64,000 bases of DNA, from positions 1 through 64,000 of IMG/VR virus record IMGVR_UViG_3300027793_000075. The stretch is one strand, 5' to 3'. A program made the position numbers and the translations under genes. The notes under the pieces are model-generated. The model worked only from the letters and a program-made list of their open reading frames with translations, ran no database searches and had not been told where the DNA came from. Positions 38,348 to 45,762 of the stretch are shown piece by piece. This DNA is from a virus. Each line of letters begins with the position of its first letter. The stretch's first letter is position 1.

Positions 38348-39364
38348 ATGAAAGTAGCAACTATTGAACGAATTGCAGAAGTTAACAAGCATCCAAATGC
38401 AGATGCGTTGGAACTTGCCAAAATTAATGGCTGGCAGGTGTGTGTAAAGAAAAATGAATTTAAAGTAGATGATCTATGTATTTATATTACGGTAGATAGT
38501 GTATTGGAAGATTGCCATCAATATGAATTTTTGCGAAGCAAGCATTTTCGTATCAAGACAATCAAGTTACGTGGCGCATTGAGTCAAGGCATTGCTTTTC
38601 CTATTAGTTTATTGAAGAGCTTTGGACATGACATTGTTCCCTTGGACGATCCAATTGAAGGTACGGATGTTGCTGATTTGGTAAAAGCTAAACATTATGA
38701 AAAACCTGTTCCAGCAAATCTTGCAGGACAAGTTAAAGGTTATCGTCCTTCTTATATCAAGAAAACTGATGAAGACAATATTAAAAGTAATCCCGGCATC
38801 ATTAAAGAATTATTTGATCAGCCTTATGTTATCACTGTCAAAGTGGATGGCAGTAGTGGCACGTTTTATGTAAAAGACAATGTATTTGGTGTTTGTAGTC
38901 GTAATTTAGAATTAAAGTACGAGCAAAACAATGCATTTTGGAAGATTGCAATCAAATATGATTTGGAAAACAAGATAAAGCAGTATTTTCCAAATAAAAA
39001 TATTGCATTGCAAGGCGAAGTGTATGGACCCGGAATACAAGACAATCTATTGGGTGTTAGTGAAGTAAGTTTTGCGGCATTTAATTTGTTTGATATTGAC
39101 AATCAAGTATATCTTGGTCATTTTGATTTGTTAAATTTTACAAATATAACAAACATACCAATGGTTCAGGTATTGGAAATTGGAAACACTTTCAATTATA
39201 CATTGGATCAATTACAGACAAAAGCAAATGAATTGGTTTACGCCAATGGCAATTTGGCCGAAGGTATTGTAATACGTACTGTAACAGAAACATACAGCGA
39301 AACATTAAGAGGCAGATTGAGTGGCAAAGTAGTTAGTGAACCGTTTGAATTAAAATACGCATAA
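38348..39364 (+). CDS. RNA ligase (Rnl5/DraRnl-like)
   Basis: 338 residues from ATG 38348. Residues 1-150 are an OB-like domain (NGWQVCVKKNEFKVDDLCIYI; SQGIAFPI) as found at the N-terminus of Deinococcus-type RNA ligase. The nucleotidyltransferase domain has motif I VKVDGSSG with Lys165, ALQGEVYGPG as motif III-like, AEGIVIRT as motif IV and FELKYA at the C-terminus as motif V. DraRnl seals nicks with a 3'-OH at RNA. It opens a block with a cREC protein and a polynucleotide kinase, a plausible RNA repair operon. Confidence 0.88.
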   Translation: MKVATIERIAEVNKHPNADALELAKINGWQVCVKKNEFKVDDLCIYITVDSVLEDCHQYEFLRSKHFRIKTIKLRGALSQGIAFPISLLKSFGHDIVPLDDPIEGTDVADLVKAKHYEKPVPANLAGQVKGYRPSYIKKTDEDNIKSNPGIIKELFDQPYVITVKVDGSSGTFYVKDNVFGVCSRNLELKYEQNNAFWKIAIKYDLENKIKQYFPNKNIALQGEVYGPGIQDNLLGVSEVSFAAFNLFDIDNQVYLGHFDLLNFTNITNIPMVQVLEIGNTFNYTLDQLQTKANELVYANGNLAEGIVIRTVTETYSETLRGRLSGKVVSEPFELKYA

Positions 39365-39368
39365 AAAT

Positions 39369-39929
39369 ATGAATAATGTAGAATATCTGATAAAAATTCA
39401 TGATGTTTCTACCGATAACTCTATAGAAAATATTGTTAACGACTATCTTAATAGTGGTTATACAATAAAGAAAATAGAGCCATGTGATACAACAAAATAT
39501 ACATTTTATTTGGAGAGACATATGAGTTATAATTTATTTTTGGATGATGAAAGAATGCCGCACAATGTTACTTGGGTAAAATTGCCTGAAAATGTTGAGT
39601 GGACGATTGTGCGAAGTTATAAACAATTTGTTGACGCAATTACACAAAGAGGATTGCCTAAAAATATTAGTTTTGATCATGATTTGGCCGATGAACATTA
39701 TGTTCAATCAGTTGCATCAAATCAAAATCATACATCTAATTTTAATTATGGTACAATCACTGAAAAGACGGGGTATGATTGTGCAAAATGGCTGGTGGAA
39801 TATTGTAGAGAAAAAGATCTTGAAATTCCACCGTACACAGTGCATAGTATGAGTATTGTTGGTAAGAAAAATATAATTGGTTATTTGGAGAATTATAAAT
39901 TATGGAGACACAACCTAAAATCATTGTAA
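39369..39929 (+). CDS. Two-domain protein with cREC (cyclic-phosphate processing receiver-like) domain
   Basis: 186 residues. Residues 1-50 form a small strand-helix domain (VNDYLNSGYTIKKIE). Residues 52-186 match the cREC receiver-like domain: LFLDDERMP, WTIVRSYKQF, ISFDHDLADEHY, KTGYDCAKWLVEYC and PYTVHSMSIVGKKNI. cREC domains are predicted to process cyclic phosphates at RNA ends and are found with RNA ligases. That fits its place between the ligase and kinase genes. An ATG at 39522 would give only the cREC part. Confidence 0.78.
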   Translation: MNNVEYLIKIHDVSTDNSIENIVNDYLNSGYTIKKIEPCDTTKYTFYLERHMSYNLFLDDERMPHNVTWVKLPENVEWTIVRSYKQFVDAITQRGLPKNISFDHDLADEHYVQSVASNQNHTSNFNYGTITEKTGYDCAKWLVEYCREKDLEIPPYTVHSMSIVGKKNIIGYLENYKLWRHNLKSL

Positions 39930-40369
39930 TGATTGGTGCGCCGGGAAGCGGCAAAACTACATTTGCAAAAAAAATGTGGCAGGAAAATCCATCATTCAAG
40001 TATTTGAGTAGCGATGCTCTTCGTGCCGAATTGGGTAGTGGTGAAGAAGATCAAAGTGTAACACCAATTGTGTTTTCTACATTGAAGCGGCGTCTCGACC
40101 ATTGTTTGCGTCGTAACGAAAGTGTTATTGTTGACGCTACTAGCATGAACGCCAAAGATCGCAAAGATTATGTCAATGCGGCAAAACAGTTTAATGCTAG
40201 AGTTGTTGCATACGCTTTTGTGTGTGACAAAAAAACACTGATTGAACGCAATCAAAAACGTGGGGCAGGGGGAGGTAGAAATGTTCCAGAATTTGTTATT
40301 GACAAAATGCTGGCAAAGTATCAGCCACCTTCCACCCAAGAAGGATTCGACGAAATACATTTTGTATAA
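39902..40369 (+). CDS. Polynucleotide 5'-kinase-like P-loop protein
   Basis: 155 residues. The P-loop is IGAPGSGKTTFA near residue 10, followed by SSDALRAELG, VIVDATSMNAKDRK and RNQKRGAGGGRNVPE with the lid arginines. This is the kinase half of T4 Pnk, without its C-terminal phosphatase. It would phosphorylate 5'-OH RNA ends for ligation. It overlaps the cREC gene by 28 bases and is adjoined by an M23 peptidase gene. Confidence 0.85.
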   Translation: METQPKIIVMIGAPGSGKTTFAKKMWQENPSFKYLSSDALRAELGSGEEDQSVTPIVFSTLKRRLDHCLRRNESVIVDATSMNAKDRKDYVNAAKQFNARVVAYAFVCDKKTLIERNQKRGAGGGRNVPEFVIDKMLAKYQPPSTQEGFDEIHFV

Positions 40370-40962
40370 TGAAATATCTTACACCAAATTCTTTTTTTAG
40401 ATGGCCACCACACAGTTTTGTTAATATTAATTTAAACCAATTCTACTTGACTAGACGCAATTTTATTCCGTCTGTAAAAGATCCCCAATATTTGGATCGT
40501 GAATTGAAAAAATTAAATATTGCAACTTATGGTGGTTATGGAGAAAATAGAAAAGATATTTGGAAAGGCACCTATTTAGATAATACACAAAATTATTATC
40601 ATTTGGGATGTGATATAAATGTTAAAAAAGGAACAGAAATTATTGCACCATGCGACTTAAATGTAATTGATGTATTTAAAGATTTAGATACAAAAATAGG
40701 ATGGGGAGGTAGAATTATTCTACGTAAAAAAGATGGGCCATTTATAATTTTGGCTCATCTTGATCCTCACACAATAACTGATCAAAAGTACATAAAAATG
40801 GGTAATCCAGTAGGAAAAATTGGAACATGGCCAACCAATGGAAATACATTTGAACACTTGCATTTACAGTTGCGTTATACCGACGACTTTGATATCATGG
40901 ACGGGTATGGAACTGAAGAAGAGTTAATGAACAATCCGTGTCCGTTTACAACCAAAATATAA
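40369..40962 (+). CDS. M23 (LytM-type) peptidase
   Basis: 197 residues. HLGCDINVKKGTEIIAPCDL has the first metal ligands (H-x3-D), then IILAHLDPH and FEHLHLQLRY with the H-x-H pair. M23 enzymes cut peptide crosslinks in peptidoglycan. No signal peptide is seen, so it may work as a lysin released by a holin, or in the virion. It shares one base with the kinase stop. Confidence 0.8.
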   Translation: MKYLTPNSFFRWPPHSFVNINLNQFYLTRRNFIPSVKDPQYLDRELKKLNIATYGGYGENRKDIWKGTYLDNTQNYYHLGCDINVKKGTEIIAPCDLNVIDVFKDLDTKIGWGGRIILRKKDGPFIILAHLDPHTITDQKYIKMGNPVGKIGTWPTNGNTFEHLHLQLRYTDDFDIMDGYGTEEELMNNPCPFTTKI

Positions 40963-40966
40963 ATTT

Positions 40967-41245
40967 ATGAATGGTAAAGGCGACAGTCCTCGAAATTGTT
41001 TCAGCAAGCAATTTAAATCAAACTATGACAATATCAATTGGAGAAGACCAAAGACAATCGATGAAGTTTGTGGTGCTCCAAAAGGTTCTTTTAAACGTTC
41101 TTTAAAAGAAGAATCCGAAGAACTAAAAAAACAAGAAAAAATCAGACAAAAGAGAATACGAAAAGCAAACGCAGATAAAGCGGTTACAGAACCAGAATGT
41201 GAACATTGTGGTTTGATTTATTGTGATTGTGAAAATAAATATTAA
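40967..41245 (+). CDS. Small conserved phage protein (NGKGDSPR family)
   Basis: 92 residues. MNGKGDSPRN-x-FSKQFKSNYDNINW is a widespread phage N-terminal signature of unknown function. The C-terminus has a Lys/Arg-rich helix and CEHCGLIYCDC, a possible zinc knot. Confidence 0.65.
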   Translation: MNGKGDSPRNCFSKQFKSNYDNINWRRPKTIDEVCGAPKGSFKRSLKEESEELKKQEKIRQKRIRKANADKAVTEPECEHCGLIYCDCENKY

Positions 41246-41246
41246 T

Positions 41247-41981
41247 ATGAAAACATTGATTATTCCAGATCTACACAATTGCATCGAAAAAGCTGACAAA
41301 ATTATCAAACACGAATCTGCTGATCAGATTGTGTTTCTCGGCGATTATTTTGATGATTTTGGTGACGATTATCGAATTGCACTTGAAACTGCAAATTGGC
41401 TTGCTGCATCACTTGAACAACCTAATAGAATCCATTTGATGGGAAATCATGATATTAGTTATGCAATGCCGGGTCGGAGCTACAAATGCAGTGGTTATGA
41501 AACTGGCAAAGATTATGCAATTAATTCTGTATTAAAAGAATCTGATTGGCGTAAGCTGAAAACGCACACATGGGTTGGAAATTATTTTTGCAGCCATGCA
41601 GGTGTGCATGAAGCTCTGTATGTAAAATACGGGGCAGATAAACCGTTCAATGTATGGATTGATGAAATTTGTACCGAAGCAATGGAAAATGCATACGCAG
41701 GAAAACCCGCTGCACCTATTTTACGTGCAGGTATGAGTCGCGGTGGTGGCGAGGTATACGGTGGTATTATGTGGTGTGATAGTGATGAATTTGTTGGTAT
41801 TAAAGGTATTAATCAAATTTTCGGTCACACTCCAAGTCGAAAGCCCTATTGGAAAGATTTTGGCTCGCCAATATCTAAAGAATATAGCAGAAACTTGGCA
41901 TTGGATAATTACGGCCATAGCAATTACTATGCAATTCATGAAAATGACGCTGTAACTGTCAAATGGGTGGGTGATATGTAG
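41247..41981 (+). CDS. Metallophosphoesterase (serine/threonine or polynucleotide phosphatase-like)
   Basis: 244 residues from ATG 41247, one base after the previous stop. IIPDLHNC, FLGDYFDDFGDD, LMGNHDISY, YFCSHAGVHE and FGHTPSRKP are the calcineurin-like motifs in order. In clusters with polynucleotide kinase such enzymes can remove 2',3'-cyclic or 3' phosphates, so it may be the phosphatase of the RNA repair set; protein phosphatase is the alternative. A terminator follows. Confidence 0.85.
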   Translation: MKTLIIPDLHNCIEKADKIIKHESADQIVFLGDYFDDFGDDYRIALETANWLAASLEQPNRIHLMGNHDISYAMPGRSYKCSGYETGKDYAINSVLKESDWRKLKTHTWVGNYFCSHAGVHEALYVKYGADKPFNVWIDEICTEAMENAYAGKPAAPILRAGMSRGGGEVYGGIMWCDSDEFVGIKGINQIFGHTPSRKPYWKDFGSPISKEYSRNLALDNYGHSNYYAIHENDAVTVKWVGDM

Positions 41982-42004
41982 TATATATACAAATATACAA
42001 ATAT

Positions 42005-42039
42005 ATGGACTGTGACTTTACGGTTACAGTCCATTTTTA
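42005..42039 (+). terminator. Rho-independent terminator
   Basis: ATGGACTGTGAC (42005-42016) pairs with 42023-42034 with one mismatch, loop of 6, T run after. Confidence 0.85.
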
Positions 42040-42041
42040 TT

Positions 42042-42069
42042 TTGACAAGGTACTATTGTTTAATATATT
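42042..42069 (+). promoter_or_regulatory. Sigma70-type promoter
   Basis: TTGACA (42042-42047), 16-base spacer, TATATT (42064-42069), 9 bases to ATG 42079. Confidence 0.7.
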
Positions 42070-42078
42070 ATTAATCCT

Positions 42079-42303
42079 ATGACCATAAATTGCATTTTTT
42101 GTGATACCACAGCAGTTACTCGGAATAATTATATATTTATGCGCTGCATGTGTGATGACGATTTTCGGGCAGCGTTAATTGATGACATTAAATATGGATT
42201 TCATTCAGATCGTGTATATTTATTAGAGACATCAACCAAAGGAGATAAAGTCTATGATCAAACGAATGAATGCAAAACAACGTTTCACAATAATTGCAGA
42301 TGA
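42079..42303 (+). CDS. Small cysteine-containing protein
   Basis: 74 residues, with CIFC at the start and further Cys at MRCMC, possibly zinc-binding. It overlaps the ClpP-like gene by 50 bases, which is long for this genome, so its C-terminus may be less constrained. Not recognised. Confidence 0.5.
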   Translation: MTINCIFCDTTAVTRNNYIFMRCMCDDDFRAALIDDIKYGFHSDRVYLLETSTKGDKVYDQTNECKTTFHNNCR

Positions 42304-42886
42304 TGGATCGGGCGATGGTACTGGAATAGCGGGTAAAGAAAGTAAAGATTTATCTCTCAATTTAAATAGTAATCAAGTTTATTTTTATGATGATGTCACA
42401 AAACAAAGTATATTTGATTTAAATAGAAATTTAGATTGTGTAGCTAAAAATCTATTAATGGTAACTTTATCTTATAATTTAGTAGAAGCACCTCCAATTG
42501 AATTGTATATTAGTAGTGATGGTGGTGAAGTATTCAGTGCATTTAGTGCGGTTGATAGAATTAAAAATAGCAGAGTCCCTGTGCATAGTTATGTTGAAGG
42601 TGTTGCCGCCAGCGCGGCAACATTATTGAGTGTAGTGGCTCATAAACGTTTTATCAGAAAAAACAGCTTCATGTTGATTCATCAGGTGAGCGGTGGGTTG
42701 TGGGGAAACTTTGCTCAGTTCAAAGATGAAATATATAATCTTGAACTGTTGATGAAATTTATAAAAGATATTTATTTGAGTCATACTAAATTTACAGAAG
42801 AAGAACTTGACAAATTGCTCAATCATGATATATATTTAAATGCTGAACAATGCCTTGAAAAAGGACTTGTTGATGAAATCATATGA
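42254..42886 (+). CDS. ClpP-like serine protease
   Basis: 210 residues. ISSDGGEVFSAFS (oxyanion region), GVAASAATLLS with nucleophile Ser120, LIHQVSGG with His143, and a late DIYLNAEQCLEKGLVDEI with the Asp give the ClpP triad. An ATG at 42266 (MNAKQRF) is an alternative start. No ClpX/ClpA partner is seen here. It may serve with a host unfoldase or in its own right, for example in prohead processing, though a gp21-like protease is present. Confidence 0.82.
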   Translation: MIKRMNAKQRFTIIADDGSGDGTGIAGKESKDLSLNLNSNQVYFYDDVTKQSIFDLNRNLDCVAKNLLMVTLSYNLVEAPPIELYISSDGGEVFSAFSAVDRIKNSRVPVHSYVEGVAASAATLLSVVAHKRFIRKNSFMLIHQVSGGLWGNFAQFKDEIYNLELLMKFIKDIYLSHTKFTEEELDKLLNHDIYLNAEQCLEKGLVDEII

Positions 42887-43192
42887 ATGAGTGGGTATTT
42901 ATACATAATAAGCAATGAAAACTTTCCCGGTTGGATCAAAGTAGGAGTTACAAAAGACCTCAAAAATCGATTGCATACTTATCAAACGGCTAGTCCGTTT
43001 CGTAATTACATTTTGGAATATAGTTTGTTTCATCCCGAATATTTGCAAGCCGAAAAGAAAATCAAGGAGACCATGAAACACTTTGCAAAAAGTGTAAAAA
43101 ATGAATGGTATGAAGTTGATTTGCATATGGCCAAAAGTCGCTTGGATGAGCAGCTTGAAGAATATCAGCGAAAAAACTTGACTCCTACGTAG
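42887..43192 (+). CDS. GIY-YIG/T5orf172-type nuclease domain protein
   Basis: 101 residues. GYLYIISNENFPGWIKVGVT, then KNRLHTYQTASPF and EKKIKETMKHF followed by EWYEVD match the T5orf172 branch of GIY-YIG nucleases. It is a stand-alone domain with no clear DNA-binding part, so it may be a small nuclease or a homing remnant. It follows the ClpP gene without a gap. Confidence 0.78.
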   Translation: MSGYLYIISNENFPGWIKVGVTKDLKNRLHTYQTASPFRNYILEYSLFHPEYLQAEKKIKETMKHFAKSVKNEWYEVDLHMAKSRLDEQLEEYQRKNLTPT

Positions 43193-43206
43193 TTTTTATA
43201 TATCGT
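43178..43206 (+). promoter_or_regulatory. Possible promoter for the HNH gene
   Basis: TTGACT (43178-43183), 17-base spacer, TATCGT (43201-43206), followed by GGAGA and ATG 43216. Confidence 0.5.
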
Positions 43207-43215
43207 GGAGACGTT

Positions 43216-43860
43216 ATGAGTGAAATAGCAAACAAACCAATTACGTTGCAGTTGAACAGTGCTTGGAAGCCAATCGGTTACAAGAGTGTCAAAGATGCAA
43301 TTATTAGCCTAACTGGTAGCGAAACAAAACCAGAACCATCAGCATTAGCAATCGACATCGAATATGCTCTTAAAGATGATGGAACTCCTGATTTTGCTAA
43401 TGTTATCAATATGCGTCCTGTATCATGGAGCGAGTGGATTACTCTACCTATTCGTGATTGGGATCTGACTATCAGTGGCGCAAATAAGAAATATCGTGTA
43501 CCAACTGTTATTGTTGCTGTCAATTATGACAAAATGCCTCGTAAAGAATTTGACGGCAAGCCAAGTAACGATAGTATTTTCCAGCGTGATAATAATACTT
43601 GTCAAGTTACCGGGCAGCAATTGCCAAAAGAAATGTTGAATGTTGATCACGTTATTCCTCGTAGTCGTGGAGGTAGCGACGAATGGGATAATCTTGTTAC
43701 TATCAGAAAAGATATTAACAGTAAAAAAGGTAACAAACTAAATAGTGAAATTGGTTTGAAGTTGATTCGTCAGCCTACAAAACCAAAGCCTATTGACGTT
43801 ATGTATCTGATTCGTGAAGCGCGACACAAAGATTGGGAACATTTTTTGGTAAAAAAGTAG
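43216..43860 (+). CDS. HNH endonuclease (RRXRR/McrA-like)
   Basis: 214 residues with a GGAG ribosome binding site. CQVTGQQL, NVDHVIPRSRGGSDEWDNLVTI and NSKKGNK form a clear HNH site. The N-terminal half resembles the family in which a protein domain precedes the HNH (WKPIGYKSVKDAI, VNMRPV). It could be a homing enzyme or a host/foe DNA nuclease. A terminator follows. Confidence 0.85.
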   Translation: MSEIANKPITLQLNSAWKPIGYKSVKDAIISLTGSETKPEPSALAIDIEYALKDDGTPDFANVINMRPVSWSEWITLPIRDWDLTISGANKKYRVPTVIVAVNYDKMPRKEFDGKPSNDSIFQRDNNTCQVTGQQLPKEMLNVDHVIPRSRGGSDEWDNLVTIRKDINSKKGNKLNSEIGLKLIRQPTKPKPIDVMYLIREARHKDWEHFLVKK

Positions 43861-43886
43861 GAATGTGAAGAAAATTCATAACATTA

Positions 43887-43926
43887 AACTCTGAACGAAA
43901 TATTTATCGTTCAGAGTTTTTTTTAT
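43887..43926 (+). terminator. Rho-independent terminator
   Basis: AACTCTGAACGA (43887-43898) pairs perfectly with 43907-43918 across an 8-base loop, then eight T. Confidence 0.9.
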
Positions 43927-43928
43927 TT

Positions 43929-44093
43929 ATGAATGCAATCACTATCAAAATTCAAGAAGAAGAAATGGAACTAACCACGGAAATGATCCAATTTTACAAA
44001 GATCAAACCCGAAAAAAACGAGTAACAAAAAAGGGAATTGAAAAATTTTTCAATTCCCTTCTTGATAAGTTTTATACTAATTTGCTTTTTTAA
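43929..44093 (+). CDS. Possible small protein next to a convergent gene end
   Basis: 54 residues (MNAITIKIQEEEMELTTEM, then a Lys-rich helix ending DKFYTNLLF). It begins 2 bases after a terminator T run, has no visible promoter, and its 3' half contains the palindrome that ends the opposite-strand gene. Composition looks protein-like, but it may not be expressed. Confidence 0.35.
   Translation: MNAITIKIQEEEMELTTEMIQFYKDQTRKKRVTKKGIEKFFNSLLDKFYTNLLF
44031..44060 (-). terminator. Perfect 30-base palindrome, terminator of the VWA gene
   Basis: AAGGGAATTGAAAAA (44031-44045) is the exact reverse complement of 44046-44060. Reading the minus strand, it lies 30 bases after the VWA stop and is followed by six T. 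Confidence 0.75.
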
Positions 44094-44785
44094 GGAGTAA
44101 CAACCGTTTTGACAGTTGTCACTGTTTTTGTCACAGTTGCACCAGCATCTTTTTGTGCATCAAGATCCTTTTGATTGTAAGCAAATGTTGTATTTGCAAA
44201 ACTACGAAGAGCAGTTGTATTGGCACTTAACGATGCAAACATATTCGCACTACCTTTGCTATTTGCAGCATACGTCAAACTAGCATCGGCAGCAATACCA
44301 AGATTTGCGCTTACACTCCAAGCATCTTGATTTGCTCCAATATAAGTAAATTGCCAATTATAAACCTTGTTTTGATGTTCAACTGACTTCTTTACTTGAT
44401 CCCAAGTATAAGTGTGGCTACTATTTTCTTCACCATCTGTAATAATAACAACCAATACCTTTTCTGGTCGTTCTGATTCTTGCAACTTTGCCAAGTGATT
44501 TCCTACATTTTTAATTGTAGTTCCAACTGCATCCAACAAAGCGGTGCCGCCTCTTGGCACAAATGTCTTGTTGTCCAAATCCTTTACAAAGTCAATTGGA
44601 GTATTTTCATACACAGCTTCATAAAGTGTATCAAACTGATAAAAACTTACGTCGCATGTACCATGCTTTAATGCCTTTTGGTCAGAAATAAACTTGTTAT
44701 AACCACCAATAACATCATTGGCAATACTACCCATACTTCCACTTCTGTCTACCACGAATACAATTTTTGTATAATCTTTTTTCAT
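44090..44785 (-). CDS. VWA-domain protein
   Basis: 231 residues, essentially a single VWA domain. The MIDAS is DRSGSMGS (Asp13), with GGTALLDAV and VVIITDGEENSS in the expected places. The C-terminus is Thr/Val rich (TVTKTVTTVKTVV). Similar proteins occur in large phages and in tellurium-resistance-type loci; the role here is unknown. It has the best promoter in the window on this strand. It is the third VWA protein of the window. Confidence 0.85.
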   Translation of the reverse strand: MKKDYTKIVFVVDRSGSMGSIANDVIGGYNKFISDQKALKHGTCDVSFYQFDTLYEAVYENTPIDFVKDLDNKTFVPRGGTALLDAVGTTIKNVGNHLAKLQESERPEKVLVVIITDGEENSSHTYTWDQVKKSVEHQNKVYNWQFTYIGANQDAWSVSANLGIAADASLTYAANSKGSANMFASLSANTTALRSFANTTFAYNQKDLDAQKDAGATVTKTVTTVKTVVTP

Positions 44786-44832
44786 ATATGTTTTTCTAAT
44801 AATTATTATGTAGATCGATGTCTACCTCATGC

Positions 44833-44860
44833 ATTATATAGAGACCACCGTAGTTGTCAA
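44833..44860 (-). promoter_or_regulatory. Near-consensus sigma70 promoter of the VWA gene
   Basis: On the minus strand, TTGACA (44860-44855), 16-base spacer, TATAAT (44838-44833). It is the only promoter here with both hexamers at consensus. Confidence 0.85.
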
Positions 44861-44864
44861 CTTT

Positions 44865-45167
44865 TTATAACATAAACACAAATGACGCTGGTTTAACAAC
44901 CTTCGGAATAATTGATAAACCAGATGTATTTGCTACATTCAAATTTTCTTTTTGTTTTTCTTTTTCGGTTTTTAATTTTTCAATCATTAATGTTCCATGT
45001 CTAACAACAATAGTATATGTATCTTTGCCGTCTGTAACATGCAATTGATTAGTTGTAATAATATTTGGTGTTTGTTCTTTAATTGTTTTAGTTTCTGTTG
45101 CATCTGCGGTTAGTGCGCCCAATCCACACAATGCCAAACAGCTTTTTAAGAAGTTGTTTCGATTCAT
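44865..45167 (-). CDS. Small exported protein
   Basis: 100 residues. MNRNNFLKSCLALCGLGALTADA is a signal peptide; a Cys at position 14 could make it a lipoprotein, though the lipobox is imperfect. The mature part is short, with a Lys/Glu-rich stretch. It lies 3 bases after the IscU gene. Confidence 0.6.
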   Translation of the reverse strand: MNRNNFLKSCLALCGLGALTADATETKTIKEQTPNIITTNQLHVTDGKDTYTIVVRHGTLMIEKLKTEKEKQKENLNVANTSGLSIIPKVVKPASFVFML

Positions 45168-45170
45168 AAC

Positions 45171-45572
45171 TTATTTTATACCTTTTCTTTTTTTATAATC
45201 TTCAAGTGCTGCATTTAATGCTTCGCTTGCCAATACACTACAATGTATTTTTACCGGAGGCAAACCACCCAATGCATCTACTATTTGTTGATTATTAAAA
45301 TTTTGTTCCACATCATTTATGGTGCGTCCTTTGATGAGTTCTGTGGCCATGCTACTAGCAGCAATAGCACTGCCACAACCAAAAGTCTTAAATCTTGCGT
45401 CGATGATTTTTCCAGTAGTTTCATCTATTTTAAGACTAATTTTCATGATATCACCACATGCTGCGGCACCAACTTCGCCAATAGCATCTGCATTTTTGAT
45501 ATCACCCATGTTGCGTGGATTCATAAAATGATCCATCACAGTTGAATTGTATAATGTATAAGATTCATTCAT
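45171..45572 (-). CDS. iscU: IscU/NifU-type iron-sulfur cluster scaffold
   Basis: 133 residues from the ATG at 45572, which has GGAG 8 bases upstream; an upstream in-frame ATG at 45596 is less likely. The three cluster ligands and helper Asp are all present: AACGD (Cys39, Asp41), FGCGSA (Cys66), VKIHCS (His110, Cys111), together with DARFKTFGCGSAIAASS and LPPVKIHC. Length and residues match bacterial IscU almost throughout. It would build or transfer Fe-S clusters, perhaps for the RlmN-like enzyme. Scaffold genes in phages are rare. Confidence 0.9.
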   Translation of the reverse strand: MNESYTLYNSTVMDHFMNPRNMGDIKNADAIGEVGAAACGDIMKISLKIDETTGKIIDARFKTFGCGSAIAASSMATELIKGRTINDVEQNFNNQQIVDALGGLPPVKIHCSVLASEALNAALEDYKKRKGIK

Positions 45573-45762
45573 ATTTTTTATCTCCAATCGAACCATGCAC
45601 TGTTAATTTATATATAGGATTTGCACATCCTAACCCAACATAACTTCCCCATTTATTGCATCCACAATGTTTACCATGTGGGCCTGTATTAGTAATTTTG
45701 TGTTTAAGATACCAATATAATTTATATAACGCCGACTTTTCTTTAATTATTAACGTATTCAT
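45565..45762 (-). CDS. Small cysteine-containing protein
   Basis: 65 residues with KHCGCNKWG and GLGCANP, possibly metal-binding, and a basic aromatic N-terminus. It overlaps both the IscU start (8 bases) and the dehydratase stop (1 base). Not recognised; a helper for cluster assembly is only a guess from position. Confidence 0.5.
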   Translation of the reverse strand: MNTLIIKEKSALYKLYWYLKHKITNTGPHGKHCGCNKWGSYVGLGCANPIYKLTVHGSIGDKKYE

